From the NCBI GenBank assembly GCA_024635735.1, contig JAGXII010000193.1:1-34210 (forward strand): a stretch of DNA of 34,210 nucleotides, read 5' to 3'. The stretch is from Christiangramia sp. Its GTDB lineage: Bacteria; Bacteroidota; Bacteroidia; Flavobacteriales; Flavobacteriaceae. Below, piece after piece: positions 1 to 7,927 of the stretch. Position 1 is the first letter of the stretch. Every line of letters begins with the position of its first letter. The translations under genes and the position numbers were made by a program. Under the pieces are notes generated by a model that made no database searches, was not told the DNA's origin, and was given only the letters and a program-made list of their open reading frames with translations.

Positions 1-944
1 ATATCGCCAATATCATAACGAATCATGGGATGTGCTTTATTGTAAAGCGAGGTAATCACCACACGACCTTCCTGTCCCGGAGGCAGAATTTTGTTATTTT
101 CATCCAGAATTTCGATATAAAGATCTTCCGAGTTTACAATCCAGTGATTCTCTTTATCCTCAAAAGCGATTAAACCTACTTCACTCGCGCCATATTCATT
201 GATAACGGGAACTCCGAGGGCATCTTCAATAAGATTTTTATCTTTTTCAAAGAGTCTTTCAGAAGTGACAATACATATTTTTAAGCTGGGACAAATATCT
301 TTTAAAACGAAACCTTTGTCTTTAATGAATCTGGCGAATAAAACTATGGCACTGGTATATCCGTTCAGGTAATCGAAGTCAGATTTTTTAAAGCGATCCA
401 GAAAAGCTTCCATTTTCTTCTCGCTAAGGTCAAAAATATTGAATCTGCGTCTAAGGCTAATCCTGTCTTTAAGGCGTTCCTGGATATTTCCGTAGAAATC
501 AAGAGGAATGCCATAGAATCTTGCCTGCAGGGACTTATTGAGGTCAATATTGTACCATTCATAGCGATTCTGGAATCCTGCCCAACTCAGCGCATGTGCA
601 AACTTGTCTTTAGCAAAAATAAAAGGATGGCCACTACTTCCCGAGGTTTTGCCGATATAGGCAGTTTTAGTGTTATAGGTAGAACTTAAACGCTCTTTAA
701 GTGGGTGCTGGAGATCAGATTTTTTCATGATTGGCACATTTTTCCAATCCACATAGCCATTCCAATCAAAAAACTCTCTGTAAAAACTATTATGCTGAAT
801 ATGGTAATCTATAATCGCATTTCTGCGTTTCCTTTGATATTGAGCATAATCTTCCTCTGGAATATTCTGAATTTTTTCCAGTACTTCCTGAGCACTTTTT
901 ATCGGGAATTTGTTAAGCTGCAATGAAAGTTTAAACCAATCCAA
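1..944 (-). CDS. CapK/PaaK-like adenylate-forming enzyme, 3' end cut by window
   Basis: Reading the minus strand gives a continuous frame of about 314 codons that runs off the left edge, so the C-terminus is missing. The adenylate-forming P-loop GKTSGSSGHP is at about residues 98-107 and the second core motif NEYGASEVG at about 249-257. Both are typical of the phenylacetate-CoA ligase / CapK family, which activates carboxylic acids as adenylates. In Bacteroidota such genes often sit among capsule or exopolysaccharide genes; the substrate here cannot be read from sequence. No ATG is available between the upstream in-frame stop and the start of homology. The most natural start is a TTG at 942-944, giving MDWFKLSLQLNKFPI, a typical N-terminus for this family; a second TTG seven codons later is possible. 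It is divergent from purD. The family call is firm, the substrate unknown. Confidence 0.85.
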   Translation of the reverse strand, partial: MDWFKLSLQLNKFPIKSAQEVLEKIQNIPEEDYAQYQRKRRNAIIDYHIQHNSFYREFFDWNGYVDWKNVPIMKKSDLQHPLKERLSSTYNTKTAYIGKTSGSSGHPFIFAKDKFAHALSWAGFQNRYEWYNIDLNKSLQARFYGIPLDFYGNIQERLKDRISLRRRFNIFDLSEKKMEAFLDRFKKSDFDYLNGYTSAIVLFARFIKDKGFVLKDICPSLKICIVTSERLFEKDKNLIEDALGVPVINEYGASEVGLIAFEDKENHWIVNSEDLYIEILDENNKILPPGQEGRVVITSLYNKAHPMIRYDIGD

Positions 945-972
945 GGGCAGAAAAGCTTTTTTAACGAATTTA

Positions 973-1004
973 TTGGTGCTTCAATTTACAAACAATTATT
1001 TTTG
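973..1004 (+). promoter_or_regulatory. purD promoter (TTG, 21-nt spacer, TAnnTTTG)
   Basis: A TTG at 973-975 is followed after 21 nt by TATTTTTG at 997-1004, an exact match to the Bacteroidota sigma-A -7 element TAnnTTTG with an acceptable -33 spacing. It ends 26 nt before the purD ATG and lies in the divergent spacer with the CapK-like gene. Confidence 0.6.
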
Positions 1005-1030
1005 AAGCAACATTTAAAAATCATATCCAG

Positions 1031-2302
1031 ATGAATATTCTTATTCTTGGCTCCGGAGGCCGCGAACATACTTTTGCTTACAAGATCGCCGAAAGTACAA
1101 AATGTGACAAATTGTATGTAGCTCCTGGTAATGCGGGAACCGCTGAAATTGCTATAAACCTGGATGTGAATCCTATAGATTTTGAGGCTGTGGCAAAAGC
1201 TGCTCTGGCTAAAGATATAAAAATGATTGTTGTGGGACCTGAAGATCCACTGGTAAAGGGAATTGTAGATTACTTTACCAAAGATGATCGTCTTAAAAAG
1301 ATCATGATTATTGGCCCTTCCGGGCGTGGAGCGCTTCTGGAAGGAAGCAAGGAACGTGCAAAGGAATTTATGGCTATGTATGATATTCCCACTGCAGCTT
1401 ATGAAAGTTTCAGCTTTGAAAGCCTAGAGGCGGGTAAAAATTTTCTTGAGAAGATGAAGCCTCCTTATGTACTTAAAGCTGACGGACTGGCTGCGGGAAA
1501 AGGAGTTCTAATTATCGATGATCTTGAAGAAGCTAAGAAAGAACTTGAGAATATGCTTTCCGGAAAGTTTGGTGCTGCCAGTGAAAAAGTGGTTATCGAA
1601 GAATTTCTGGACGGTATCGAATTAAGTGTTTTTGTGCTTACCGACGGGAAAAATTATAAAATCTTACCTACTGCTAAGGATTATAAGCGAATTGGAGAAG
1701 GAGATACCGGTTTGAATACCGGCGGAATGGGCGCCGTTTCTCCAGTTCCGTTTGTGGATAAGGATTTTATGCATATGATCGAGGAACGAATTGTGAAACC
1801 TACCGTGAACGGTTTGGGAGCTGAAGATATTGACTATAAAGGCTTTGTTTTTATTGGCCTGATAAAAGTTGATGGTAATCCATATGTAATTGAATACAAT
1901 GTTAGAATGGGAGATCCTGAAACGGAAGTGGTATTGCCGAGAATCAAAACAGATCTGGTTGAACTTTTAGAGAAGACCTGGGAATCCAGTCTTGACAAAA
2001 TTAATCTGGAAATCGATGAAAGAAGTGCTACCACGGTAATGACAGTATCTGGGGGATATCCTGGAAGCTATGAGAAGGGAAAAGAAATTTCAGGAATAAA
2101 AGAAATTAGTGATTCTATCGTTTTCCATGCAGGGACAAAGAATGAAGGAGATAAAATCCTAACTAATGGTGGTAGGGTAATTGCTTTGACTTCCTTTGGC
2201 AAGGATTACAAAGAGGCACTAAAAAAATCTTACCAAAGCGCAGATAAACTTCACTTTGATAAGATGTATTTTAGAAAGGATATAGGTTTTGACCTATCCT
2301 AA
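1031..2302 (+). CDS. purD: phosphoribosylamine-glycine ligase (GAR synthetase)
   Basis: Catalyses the ATP-dependent joining of glycine to 5-phosphoribosylamine, the second step of de novo purine synthesis, in the cytosol. The 423-residue length is normal for the family. Visible landmarks are the N-terminal GSGGREH motif (residues 7-13), the ATP-grasp glycine-rich loop KADGLAAGKG (149-158), GGMGAVSP (231-238) and the metal/ATP site YNVRMGDPE (289-297). The ATG at 1031 places GSGGREH at the usual distance from the N-terminus. A consensus promoter lies directly upstream. The last 9 bases overlap the 3' end of the convergent DUF6341 gene, so no separate terminator fits between them. It is a stand-alone enzyme, not fused to PurM or PurN. 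Confidence 0.97.
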   Translation: MNILILGSGGREHTFAYKIAESTKCDKLYVAPGNAGTAEIAINLDVNPIDFEAVAKAALAKDIKMIVVGPEDPLVKGIVDYFTKDDRLKKIMIIGPSGRGALLEGSKERAKEFMAMYDIPTAAYESFSFESLEAGKNFLEKMKPPYVLKADGLAAGKGVLIIDDLEEAKKELENMLSGKFGAASEKVVIEEFLDGIELSVFVLTDGKNYKILPTAKDYKRIGEGDTGLNTGGMGAVSPVPFVDKDFMHMIEERIVKPTVNGLGAEDIDYKGFVFIGLIKVDGNPYVIEYNVRMGDPETEVVLPRIKTDLVELLEKTWESSLDKINLEIDERSATTVMTVSGGYPGSYEKGKEISGIKEISDSIVFHAGTKNEGDKILTNGGRVIALTSFGKDYKEALKKSYQSADKLHFDKMYFRKDIGFDLS

Positions 2303-2524
2303 AAATGGATCTGGTTTTGTTCTTTCGTTTTCTTTATCCTGGTCATGAAATATTTTAAGTTGTTTCATCCAGTAGACAAAGGCAACAACCCCAATAATGA
2401 GGAAAATCCAGTTAATAATATTGGCAAGAAACCATGAATCAAGTTGAAGTTCTCTTAATAGATCCAGTGGATAAAAAAGTATTTCTTCAAAAAGCCAGGC
2501 TATTCCCTCAAAAAGTTCTTTCAT
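2294..2524 (-). CDS. DUF6341-like small membrane protein
   Basis: A 76-residue protein starting MKELFEGIAWLFEEIL, matching from memory a small family found in Flavobacteriia (DUF6341; some entries are mislabelled as uracil phosphoribosyltransferase). It has one clear membrane segment, about residues 29-52 (INWIFLIIGVVAFVYWMKQL lies in it), an amphipathic N-terminus and a charged, probably cytosolic tail rich in D/E/K. The start at 2524 is preferred over an upstream in-frame ATG at 2620. The longer version would extend through the consensus promoter at 2548-2577 and overlap the start of the divergent DUF6427 gene. Function is unknown. It is convergent with purD, overlapping it by 9 bases. Confidence 0.75.
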   Translation of the reverse strand: MKELFEGIAWLFEEILFYPLDLLRELQLDSWFLANIINWIFLIIGVVAFVYWMKQLKIFHDQDKENERTKPDPFLG

Positions 2525-2547
2525 TGTTTCAACTTTGTTTGTGATTA

Positions 2548-2577
2548 CAAAAATATAAAAAACGTAGATGCTAACAA
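2548..2577 (-). promoter_or_regulatory. promoter of the DUF6341 gene
   Basis: On the minus strand TTG (2575-2577) is followed after 19 nt by TATTTTTG (2548-2555), an exact Bacteroidota -33/-7 arrangement. The -7 element ends 23 nt before the ATG at 2524. The -33 element lies inside the first codons of the divergent DUF6427 gene. Confidence 0.6.
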
Positions 2578-3491
2578 GCTTTTTTAGCAAATCAAAACCA
2601 TTGAATCTCACAGTCATCATAGTTTTTATGTGTGGATTCTACCTTAGCGTTAACTTTTCTGAAATGTTTCAGGATTTTAATACAGGTTTATTTTTGCAGA
2701 AGATCGCAGTTTTGCTGGCGTTGATTTTTAGTCTTTTGGTACTTAATTTTATTGCAAAGAAAAATGAACTTACTAAGCGTAGCGCCTATAAGACCTTACT
2801 TTTTGCGATTTTTGCAGTATCATTTTTCAGTTTGCTAAAGAACGAATCGGTGATCATTTCCAATTTGTGTATCCTCTTTGCCTTAAGAAGAATTATTAGC
2901 CTTAAATCCTATAAATTCACTCAGAAGAAAATATTTGACGCTACTTTCTGGGTTAGTATTGCAACATTGTATCAATTCTGGGCGGGATTGTTTTTTATAA
3001 TTGTCTTTTTCGCCATCCTCAATTTTGCTTCAAGTTTTAAGAACTGGTTAATTCCTTTAGTGGCATTTACCGCGGTAGCATTACTTACCATAAGTTTTCA
3101 CCTGCTGGTATATGATCAATTCTATTCTTTTTCAGACTGGTTTCAGGAAAGCAATTATGACTTTTCGGCTTACGGAAATTTAAAATTACTTGTTCCTCTT
3201 AGTTTTATTCTCAGTTTGTTATTGTGGACCGTTTTCTATTATTTTTCTGAAATTCAAAAAGCCAGTATTACCCGAAGGCCTATTTTGAGTTTAATATTGC
3301 TAAGCCTGGTGGTTGCCGGAGGCGTGGCGGTATTTTCGCCTACCAAAAACGGAAGTGAGCTTATTTTCTTCTTTGTTCCTTTAAGTATTATCGCCTCCAA
3401 TTACTTTGACGGTAAAAAGGAAAAGATATTTAAGGATATTTTGCTCGCCGCCCTTATAATTATGCCTTTTATTGTATCATTTCTGGGATAA
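2568..3491 (+). CDS. DUF6427-like polytopic membrane protein
   Basis: A 307-residue, very hydrophobic protein with roughly eight to nine predicted membrane segments and short charged loops. The N-terminus MLTSFFSKSKPLNL and overall pattern match the flavobacterial family DUF6427, whose function is not known. No catalytic motif stands out. The gene is divergent from the DUF6341 gene with only 43 bases between the two start codons, so the pair probably shares a control region. The ATG at 2568 gives the family's usual N-terminus. The family call rests on recall of the N-terminal motif and topology; any transport or assembly role would be a guess. Confidence 0.75.
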   Translation: MLTSFFSKSKPLNLTVIIVFMCGFYLSVNFSEMFQDFNTGLFLQKIAVLLALIFSLLVLNFIAKKNELTKRSAYKTLLFAIFAVSFFSLLKNESVIISNLCILFALRRIISLKSYKFTQKKIFDATFWVSIATLYQFWAGLFFIIVFFAILNFASSFKNWLIPLVAFTAVALLTISFHLLVYDQFYSFSDWFQESNYDFSAYGNLKLLVPLSFILSLLLWTVFYYFSEIQKASITRRPILSLILLSLVVAGGVAVFSPTKNGSELIFFFVPLSIIASNYFDGKKEKIFKDILLAALIIMPFIVSFLG

Positions 3492-3529
3492 TTTCGGCTA
3501 ATTTCAAATTATACTCTCCCGAAAAATAA

Positions 3530-3537
3530 TATCTTTG
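3530..3537 (+). promoter_or_regulatory. candidate -7 element for the DUF4254/GT9 operon
   Basis: TATCTTTG is an exact TAnnTTTG match in the 110-base gap between the DUF6427 and DUF4254 genes. No TTG is seen at -33, so only the -7 half supports it. It would give a leader of about 60 nt. Confidence 0.35.
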
Positions 3538-3601
3538 TAGCTCCTGCCGGAACTCTTTATTTCAGCAATAAACAAGTAAAAATTCAGAAGAAATAATCCA
3601 T

Positions 3602-4210
3602 ATGTTTTCAGATAAAGCCAATAAGATTTTTGAAGAAGTAATAGAGAAATATCACGAAATAGATAGTGTAGACCAGGAATTTGAAAATCCATATGATGCT
3701 GAAACCGATCTTCTGGAACATTTGCTTTACCGAAAGTGCTGGATAGATACTGTACAGTGGCATTACGAAGATATCATCCGTGACCAGAATATAGATCCCG
3801 AGGCGGCCTTAAAGCTAAAAAGACAGATTGATGCTTCTAACCAGGACCGTACCGATATGGTTGAATTCATAGATAGTTATTTTCTTGAAAAATATAAGGA
3901 GGTAGAACCTAAGAAGGAGGCGACCATCAATTCAGAAAGCCCGGCCTGGGCTATAGACAGGCTATCCATCCTCGCTCTAAAGATCTATCATATGAACGAA
4001 GAGGCGAATCGCGAGGACGCGTCTCAGGAACATCAGATGAAGTGTAAGACTAAACTGGAGGTCTTACTGGAGCAAAGAGTAGATCTTTCTACTGCGATCA
4101 ATCAGTTACTTGATGATATTTCAGAAGGGGAGAAGTACATGAAAGTGTACAAACAAATGAAGATGTATAATGATGAAGAACTCAATCCGGTTCTTCGTAA
4201 TAATAAATAA
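3602..4210 (+). CDS. DUF4254 domain protein
   Basis: A 202-residue soluble, highly charged, mostly alpha-helical protein without signal peptide or membrane segment. The stretch with ETDLLEHLLYRKCWIDTVQW (residues 34-53) and the later SPAWAIDRLSILALKIYHM (117-135) match the Bacteroidota family DUF4254, whose biochemical function is unknown to me. The gene ends 2 bases before the start codon of a GT9 glycosyltransferase, so the two are almost certainly co-transcribed and translationally linked. This suggests a cytosolic accessory role in LPS or surface-sugar synthesis, but only from context. Confidence 0.82.
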   Translation: MFSDKANKIFEEVIEKYHEIDSVDQEFENPYDAETDLLEHLLYRKCWIDTVQWHYEDIIRDQNIDPEAALKLKRQIDASNQDRTDMVEFIDSYFLEKYKEVEPKKEATINSESPAWAIDRLSILALKIYHMNEEANREDASQEHQMKCKTKLEVLLEQRVDLSTAINQLLDDISEGEKYMKVYKQMKMYNDEELNPVLRNNK

Positions 4211-4212
4211 TC

Positions 4213-5289
4213 ATGAGCGGGGCCAGCTCGGCAGAATATTCTGCCGGAAATATTGAAAATGGGCCACATATTCTGGTGATCCGTCTTTCGGCCATGGGCG
4301 ATGTGGCGATGATGGTTCCTGTGATTAGCGTTTTGACGCACACGTATCCGAACCTTATCATCACTGTTCTTACCAGATCATTTTTCAGTCCGTTATTTAG
4401 TCACTTACCAAACGTTCGTATTTATGAAGCCGATGTTAAAGGCGTGCATAGCGGAGTAATGGGTCTAGGAACACTTGCACGCGAACTGCGTGATGAGGAG
4501 ATAGACATGGTGGCAGACCTTCATGATGTATTGCGGAGCAATGTGTTGAAGTCGGTTTTTTATCTATATGGAATTCCCTGCAAGCAGATTGACAAAGGGC
4601 GAAATGAGAAAAAAGCTCTTACCAGGGATGATAATAAGGAATTCATACAACTTAAGTCAACGCATCAGCGTTACGCCGATGTTTTTGCCGAATTAGGTTA
4701 CCCAATTGATCTTTCCAACTATCAGACTCCGGAAAAAAGGAGTTTATTGCCCAGGGTTTATGAAGTTGTAGGGAAGGATTCCAGAAAATGGTTGGGAATA
4801 GCGCCTTTTGCTCAACATAAATCGAAGACCTATCCATTGGATTTTATGGAAGAAGTAATTGCCAATTTAGCAGCTTCAGGTAAGATAAAGATCATTTTAT
4901 TTGGAGGTGGGGATCAGGAAAAGGAGCCACTGGAAAAGTGGGAAGAGAAGTTTCCGAATGTTATAAGTGTGGTAGGAAAACTAAGCTTCGCAGAAGAATT
5001 AAGTCTTATTTCCAATCTTGATTGCATGCTTTCTATGGACAGCGGGAATGCACATCTTGCGGCTATTTACGGAGTGCCGGTTGTGAGCCTTTGGGGAGTT
5101 ACCCACCCATATACAGGGTTTAGAGCTTTTAGACAGCCAATGGTTAACTGCATACTTCCAGATCTTGATTTATATCCAAAAATACCAACTTCGGTTTATG
5201 GAAATAAAGTTCCGGAGGGCTACGGGGATGTTATGCGCAGCATACCTCCGGAAATGGTTGTTCAAAAAATAACGGAAATATTATTTTAA
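4213..5289 (+). CDS. glycosyltransferase family 9 (LPS heptosyltransferase-like)
   Basis: Predicted to transfer a sugar (ADP-heptose in characterised relatives such as WaaF/WaaC) to the LPS inner core on the cytoplasmic face. The N-terminal nucleotide-fold motif HILVIRLSAMGDVAM is at about residues 19-33. The C-terminal sugar-nucleotide signature DSGNAHLAAIYGVP, followed by LWGVTHP, is at about 276-299. The length of 358 residues is normal. The first 17 residues (SGASSAEYSAG...) precede the conserved core and are encoded partly by an 18-bp perfect palindrome. No alternative start exists between them and the core, so ATG 4213 is kept. It follows the DUF4254 gene by 2 bases and its stop overlaps the stop of the convergent reductase gene. 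Donor and acceptor are inferred only from family. Confidence 0.9.
   Translation: MSGASSAEYSAGNIENGPHILVIRLSAMGDVAMMVPVISVLTHTYPNLIITVLTRSFFSPLFSHLPNVRIYEADVKGVHSGVMGLGTLARELRDEEIDMVADLHDVLRSNVLKSVFYLYGIPCKQIDKGRNEKKALTRDDNKEFIQLKSTHQRYADVFAELGYPIDLSNYQTPEKRSLLPRVYEVVGKDSRKWLGIAPFAQHKSKTYPLDFMEEVIANLAASGKIKIILFGGGDQEKEPLEKWEEKFPNVISVVGKLSFAEELSLISNLDCMLSMDSGNAHLAAIYGVPVVSLWGVTHPYTGFRAFRQPMVNCILPDLDLYPKIPTSVYGNKVPEGYGDVMRSIPPEMVVQKITEILF
4229..4246. repeat. 18-bp perfect palindrome at the start of the GT9 gene
   Basis: CGGCAGAATATTCTGCCG is a perfect 18-base palindrome lying 16 bases inside the GT9 coding sequence. It could form a compact hairpin in the mRNA near the start codon or be a dimeric protein-binding site. 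It may also simply reflect the codons for S-A-E-Y-S-A. Confidence 0.6.
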
Positions 5290-6335
5290 ACGTCGTCGTA
5301 ATCAACTTTAAGATTAGGCGTAGTTGGATGAGCCTGGCAGGTTAAAATAAAACCTTCTTCAATTTCCTCGTCTGTCAATATCTGGTTTTTGCTCATCTCT
5401 GCTTTACCTTCTTTTATTCTGGCCATGCAACTACTGCAAATTCCGCCCTGGCATGAATAAGGTACATCAATATCATTTTCGAGGGCAATATCCAGTACAA
5501 CAGCCTTACGGTCCATAGAGAAAGTATATTCCTCGTCATCCACTACAATAGTAACAGCGGTGAGACCCTCAGTATCTCCCTTAATTTCCTTTTCTTCATC
5601 GGTAGGTGTGAAAAGTTCAAAAAGAATCTGTTCATCTTTCACTCCGTTAGTTTTTAAAACTTCTGAAACATGATTGATCATTGGTTCAGGCCCGCAGAGA
5701 TAAAATTTATCGAATTCGTGATGCTTGAATTTATTTTTCACCACATAATTCACTGTGCTGGTTTCAATTCTACCAAAATGAGCATTCTCTTCACGCGTTC
5801 TGCTATAAACAAATTCAACAAAAAGCCGGTCCGGAAATTCAGTTTGTAACCTGAGTAATTCCTTGAAAAATATAGTATCATCAACAGATTTGTTTCCGTA
5901 AGTAAGTACAAACCGGCTATGAGCTTCATCGCGAAGCACAGTTTTAATGATAGATAGTACCGGAGTAATTCCGCTTCCTGCTACAAAGGCCGCGTAATTA
6001 TTAATTTCGTTACCAGGTTTAAAAATAAATTTTCCTTCCGGAGGATGAACTTCCAGCACATCACCGGCCACAAGTTTATTATTTGCGATTACCGAAAAGC
6101 GCCCGCCTTCTACTTCTTTTACCGTAACTTTGAATTCACCCGAGTTAGGTGCGGAACAAAGGGAATAGGCACGGCGTATTTCCTCTCCATTTAAATCGGT
6201 TTTTATAGTGATATATTGCCCCGCTGAATAACTGAATTCATCCTTCAGATTATCGGGAATTTCAAAAGATAAAGTAACCGCTTGTGAGGTTTCACGAATT
6301 ATTTCTTTTATTTTTAGCGGATAAAATTTGCTCAT
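5286..6335 (-). CDS. PaaE-like ferredoxin-NAD(P)H reductase (FAD, 2Fe-2S)
   Basis: A 349-residue three-domain electron-transfer protein. The FAD-binding barrel carries RAYSLCSAP (55-63). The NAD(P)-binding domain has VAGSGITPVL (118-127) and YLCGPEPM (212-219). The C-terminal plant-type ferredoxin domain has cluster ligands C295, C300, C303 and C333 in the pattern C-x4-C-x2-C-x29-C. This matches the PaaE/Hmp-reductase family, which passes electrons from NAD(P)H to oxygenases or desaturases. No PaaABCD oxygenase genes are nearby, so a phenylacetate role is not supported; it may serve a fatty-acid desaturase or another monooxygenase elsewhere. Its stop overlaps the stop of the convergent GT9 gene. 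Upstream is an exact -7 element inside an imperfect inverted repeat. Confidence 0.93.
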   Translation of the reverse strand: MSKFYPLKIKEIIRETSQAVTLSFEIPDNLKDEFSYSAGQYITIKTDLNGEEIRRAYSLCSAPNSGEFKVTVKEVEGGRFSVIANNKLVAGDVLEVHPPEGKFIFKPGNEINNYAAFVAGSGITPVLSIIKTVLRDEAHSRFVLTYGNKSVDDTIFFKELLRLQTEFPDRLFVEFVYSRTREENAHFGRIETSTVNYVVKNKFKHHEFDKFYLCGPEPMINHVSEVLKTNGVKDEQILFELFTPTDEEKEIKGDTEGLTAVTIVVDDEEYTFSMDRKAVVLDIALENDIDVPYSCQGGICSSCMARIKEGKAEMSKNQILTDEEIEEGFILTCQAHPTTPNLKVDYDDV

Positions 6336-6368
6336 TACTTAGTATTTGTGGGCAAAAATACAAAGTAA
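6335..6368. repeat. imperfect inverted repeat over the reductase leader and -7 box
   Basis: Arms TTACTT-A-GTATTT (6335-6347) and AAATAC-A-AAGTAA (6356-6368) pair over 12 of 13 positions around an 8-base centre. The repeat overlaps the first base of the reductase start codon and covers the -7 element at 6353-6360, as an operator or 5' mRNA hairpin would. Confidence 0.45.
6353..6360 (-). promoter_or_regulatory. -7 element of the PaaE-like reductase gene
   Basis: TATTTTTG on the minus strand is an exact TAnnTTTG match, ending 17 nt before the ATG at 6335. The nearest TTG upstream is about 27 nt away, longer than usual, so the -33 element is uncertain. Confidence 0.45.
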
Positions 6369-6432
6369 GCTTGTTTTAAGAATGTAACAAAACTTTAAAT
6401 TTCCATACAAATTAAAATAAACCTCCAAATTC

Positions 6433-7917
6433 ATGTTTAAGCATTTTCTCTGGCTAGAATGGAAATCCTTCTTTAGATCGGCAAGTTTTGGTAAAAGTCT
6501 GGGGTTGAAAATTCTTATGATTTTTCTGGCTTTGTACTTTTCCGGAATGTTTCTGCTCTTTGGAATTGCTTTGTTTCCCTTAATAAAAGAGCTTTCTCCG
6601 GAAGCCGATCCCATGCAGGTGGTGAATCGTTTCGCTCTTGTTTATTTTACCTTTGAGCTTATCTTCAGGTTTATGCTTCAAACCCTGCCGGTGATGGATA
6701 TCAAGCCTCTGATGCATTTACCAATTTCTAAGATTAAGGTGGTTAATTTTGTGCTTATAAAATCACTTTTTTCGTTTTATAACCTTTTACCCTTATTTCT
6801 TTTTATCCCCTTCGGAATACTTTGCATAATCCAGGGAGGTTATGGTACCTTGAATATTCTGGGATGGATAATTGGAATGTATGCCATTGCGTTATGCGTT
6901 AATTATTTCAACTTCATTATTAAAAAAAGGTTTACAGAAAACCTGAAAGCCCTGATCCCTATTGTTATTGTAGGCCTTACTTTCGCGCTGCTGGACTATA
7001 TGAAGATCTTCCAGATTAGCGTTTACTTCGGGAAAATTCTCAATATTTTGGTTGAGAGACCTTATTTAGCCCTGATTCCGATTGTTTTATTGGTCATTTT
7101 ATACAAATGGAATCAAAATAATCTTTACGGAAAATTTTACCTGGACGCGGGAATTAAAGGAAAAAGCAAAACTGCAAATACTAGAGACTTTGTATGGACG
7201 AAAAAGTTTGGAAGTATTGCTCCGTTTCTGCAGCAGGATCTCAAACTTATCTGGAGAAATAAAAGGCCAAAAACAACGATCTATCTTTCGGTTATTTTCC
7301 TCGCCTATGGCCTTATTTTTTATCCAAACGAGGCTTATCAGGGAATGCCGGCATTTTTTGTATTTGTCGGGATCTTTGTAACAGGGATTTTTATGATCAA
7401 TTTCGGCCAGTTTATTCCCTCCTGGGATGCCTCTTACTATCCCATGATTATGGCACAGAATATTCCCATGCGACAATACCTGGCTTCAAAAATGGGGCTT
7501 ATCACCTTTAGCGTAATAGTTCTGGCAGTTCTCTCTACTCCCTATGTTTATTTTGGATGGAATATTTTATTGTTGAATATTGCCTGTGCGCTTTATAATA
7601 TGGGGGTAAATATTCCTCTTTTGATGTATGCCGGATCATTTAATAAAAAAAGAATCGATTTGGATAAAAGTCCGTTTATGAATTACCAGGGTACTGGTGC
7701 TTCACAATGGCTTGTGGGACTTCCGCTAATGTTGATTCCCATCTTTTTCTTCTGGATCATCAATAAATTTATCAACTATGAAGTTGGTGTAGGCTTTCTG
7801 GCGGTATTGGGTATTATTGGCCTTATTCTCAGGCCTGCAATTCTGAATTTTCTGGTGATAAGGTATCGCAAGAGAAAGTATATAATGATAGAAGGATATA
7901 AACAAAAAGGAGACTAA
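6433..7917 (+). CDS. DUF5687 family ABC transporter permease
   Basis: A 494-residue polytopic membrane protein beginning MFKHFLWLEWKSFFRSASFG, characteristic of the Bacteroidota family DUF5687, which behaves as an ABC-2-like permease. About ten to twelve hydrophobic segments are visible. A cytosolic region around residues 233-283 is rich in K/R and contains a WxxK-like helix before QDLKLIWRNKRPK. The ATPase gene follows after 10 bases, completing a minimal exporter. The substrate is unknown; no biosynthetic cluster accompanies it. The start at 6433 is preceded by ACCTCC, an anti-Shine-Dalgarno-like rather than SD sequence, so initiation does not look SD-driven. Confidence 0.85.
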   Translation: MFKHFLWLEWKSFFRSASFGKSLGLKILMIFLALYFSGMFLLFGIALFPLIKELSPEADPMQVVNRFALVYFTFELIFRFMLQTLPVMDIKPLMHLPISKIKVVNFVLIKSLFSFYNLLPLFLFIPFGILCIIQGGYGTLNILGWIIGMYAIALCVNYFNFIIKKRFTENLKALIPIVIVGLTFALLDYMKIFQISVYFGKILNILVERPYLALIPIVLLVILYKWNQNNLYGKFYLDAGIKGKSKTANTRDFVWTKKFGSIAPFLQQDLKLIWRNKRPKTTIYLSVIFLAYGLIFYPNEAYQGMPAFFVFVGIFVTGIFMINFGQFIPSWDASYYPMIMAQNIPMRQYLASKMGLITFSVIVLAVLSTPYVYFGWNILLLNIACALYNMGVNIPLLMYAGSFNKKRIDLDKSPFMNYQGTGASQWLVGLPLMLIPIFFFWIINKFINYEVGVGFLAVLGIIGLILRPAILNFLVIRYRKRKYIMIEGYKQKGD

Positions 7918-7927
7918 AAATATTACG

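Noticed and set aside
2525..2620. 32-residue hydrophobic extension of the DUF6341 protein
   Set aside because: It runs through a consensus promoter and overlaps the start of the divergent DUF6427 gene.
4102..4364. Minus-strand open frames across the DUF4254/GT9 junction
   Set aside because: They are antisense shadows of two well-supported genes and have no family features.
5286..6335. Phenylacetate catabolism operon together with the CapK/PaaK-like gene at the left edge
   Set aside because: The two genes are 4 kb apart, oriented separately, and no PaaABCD, PaaG or PaaZ genes are present; the ligase resembles CapK-type enzymes.
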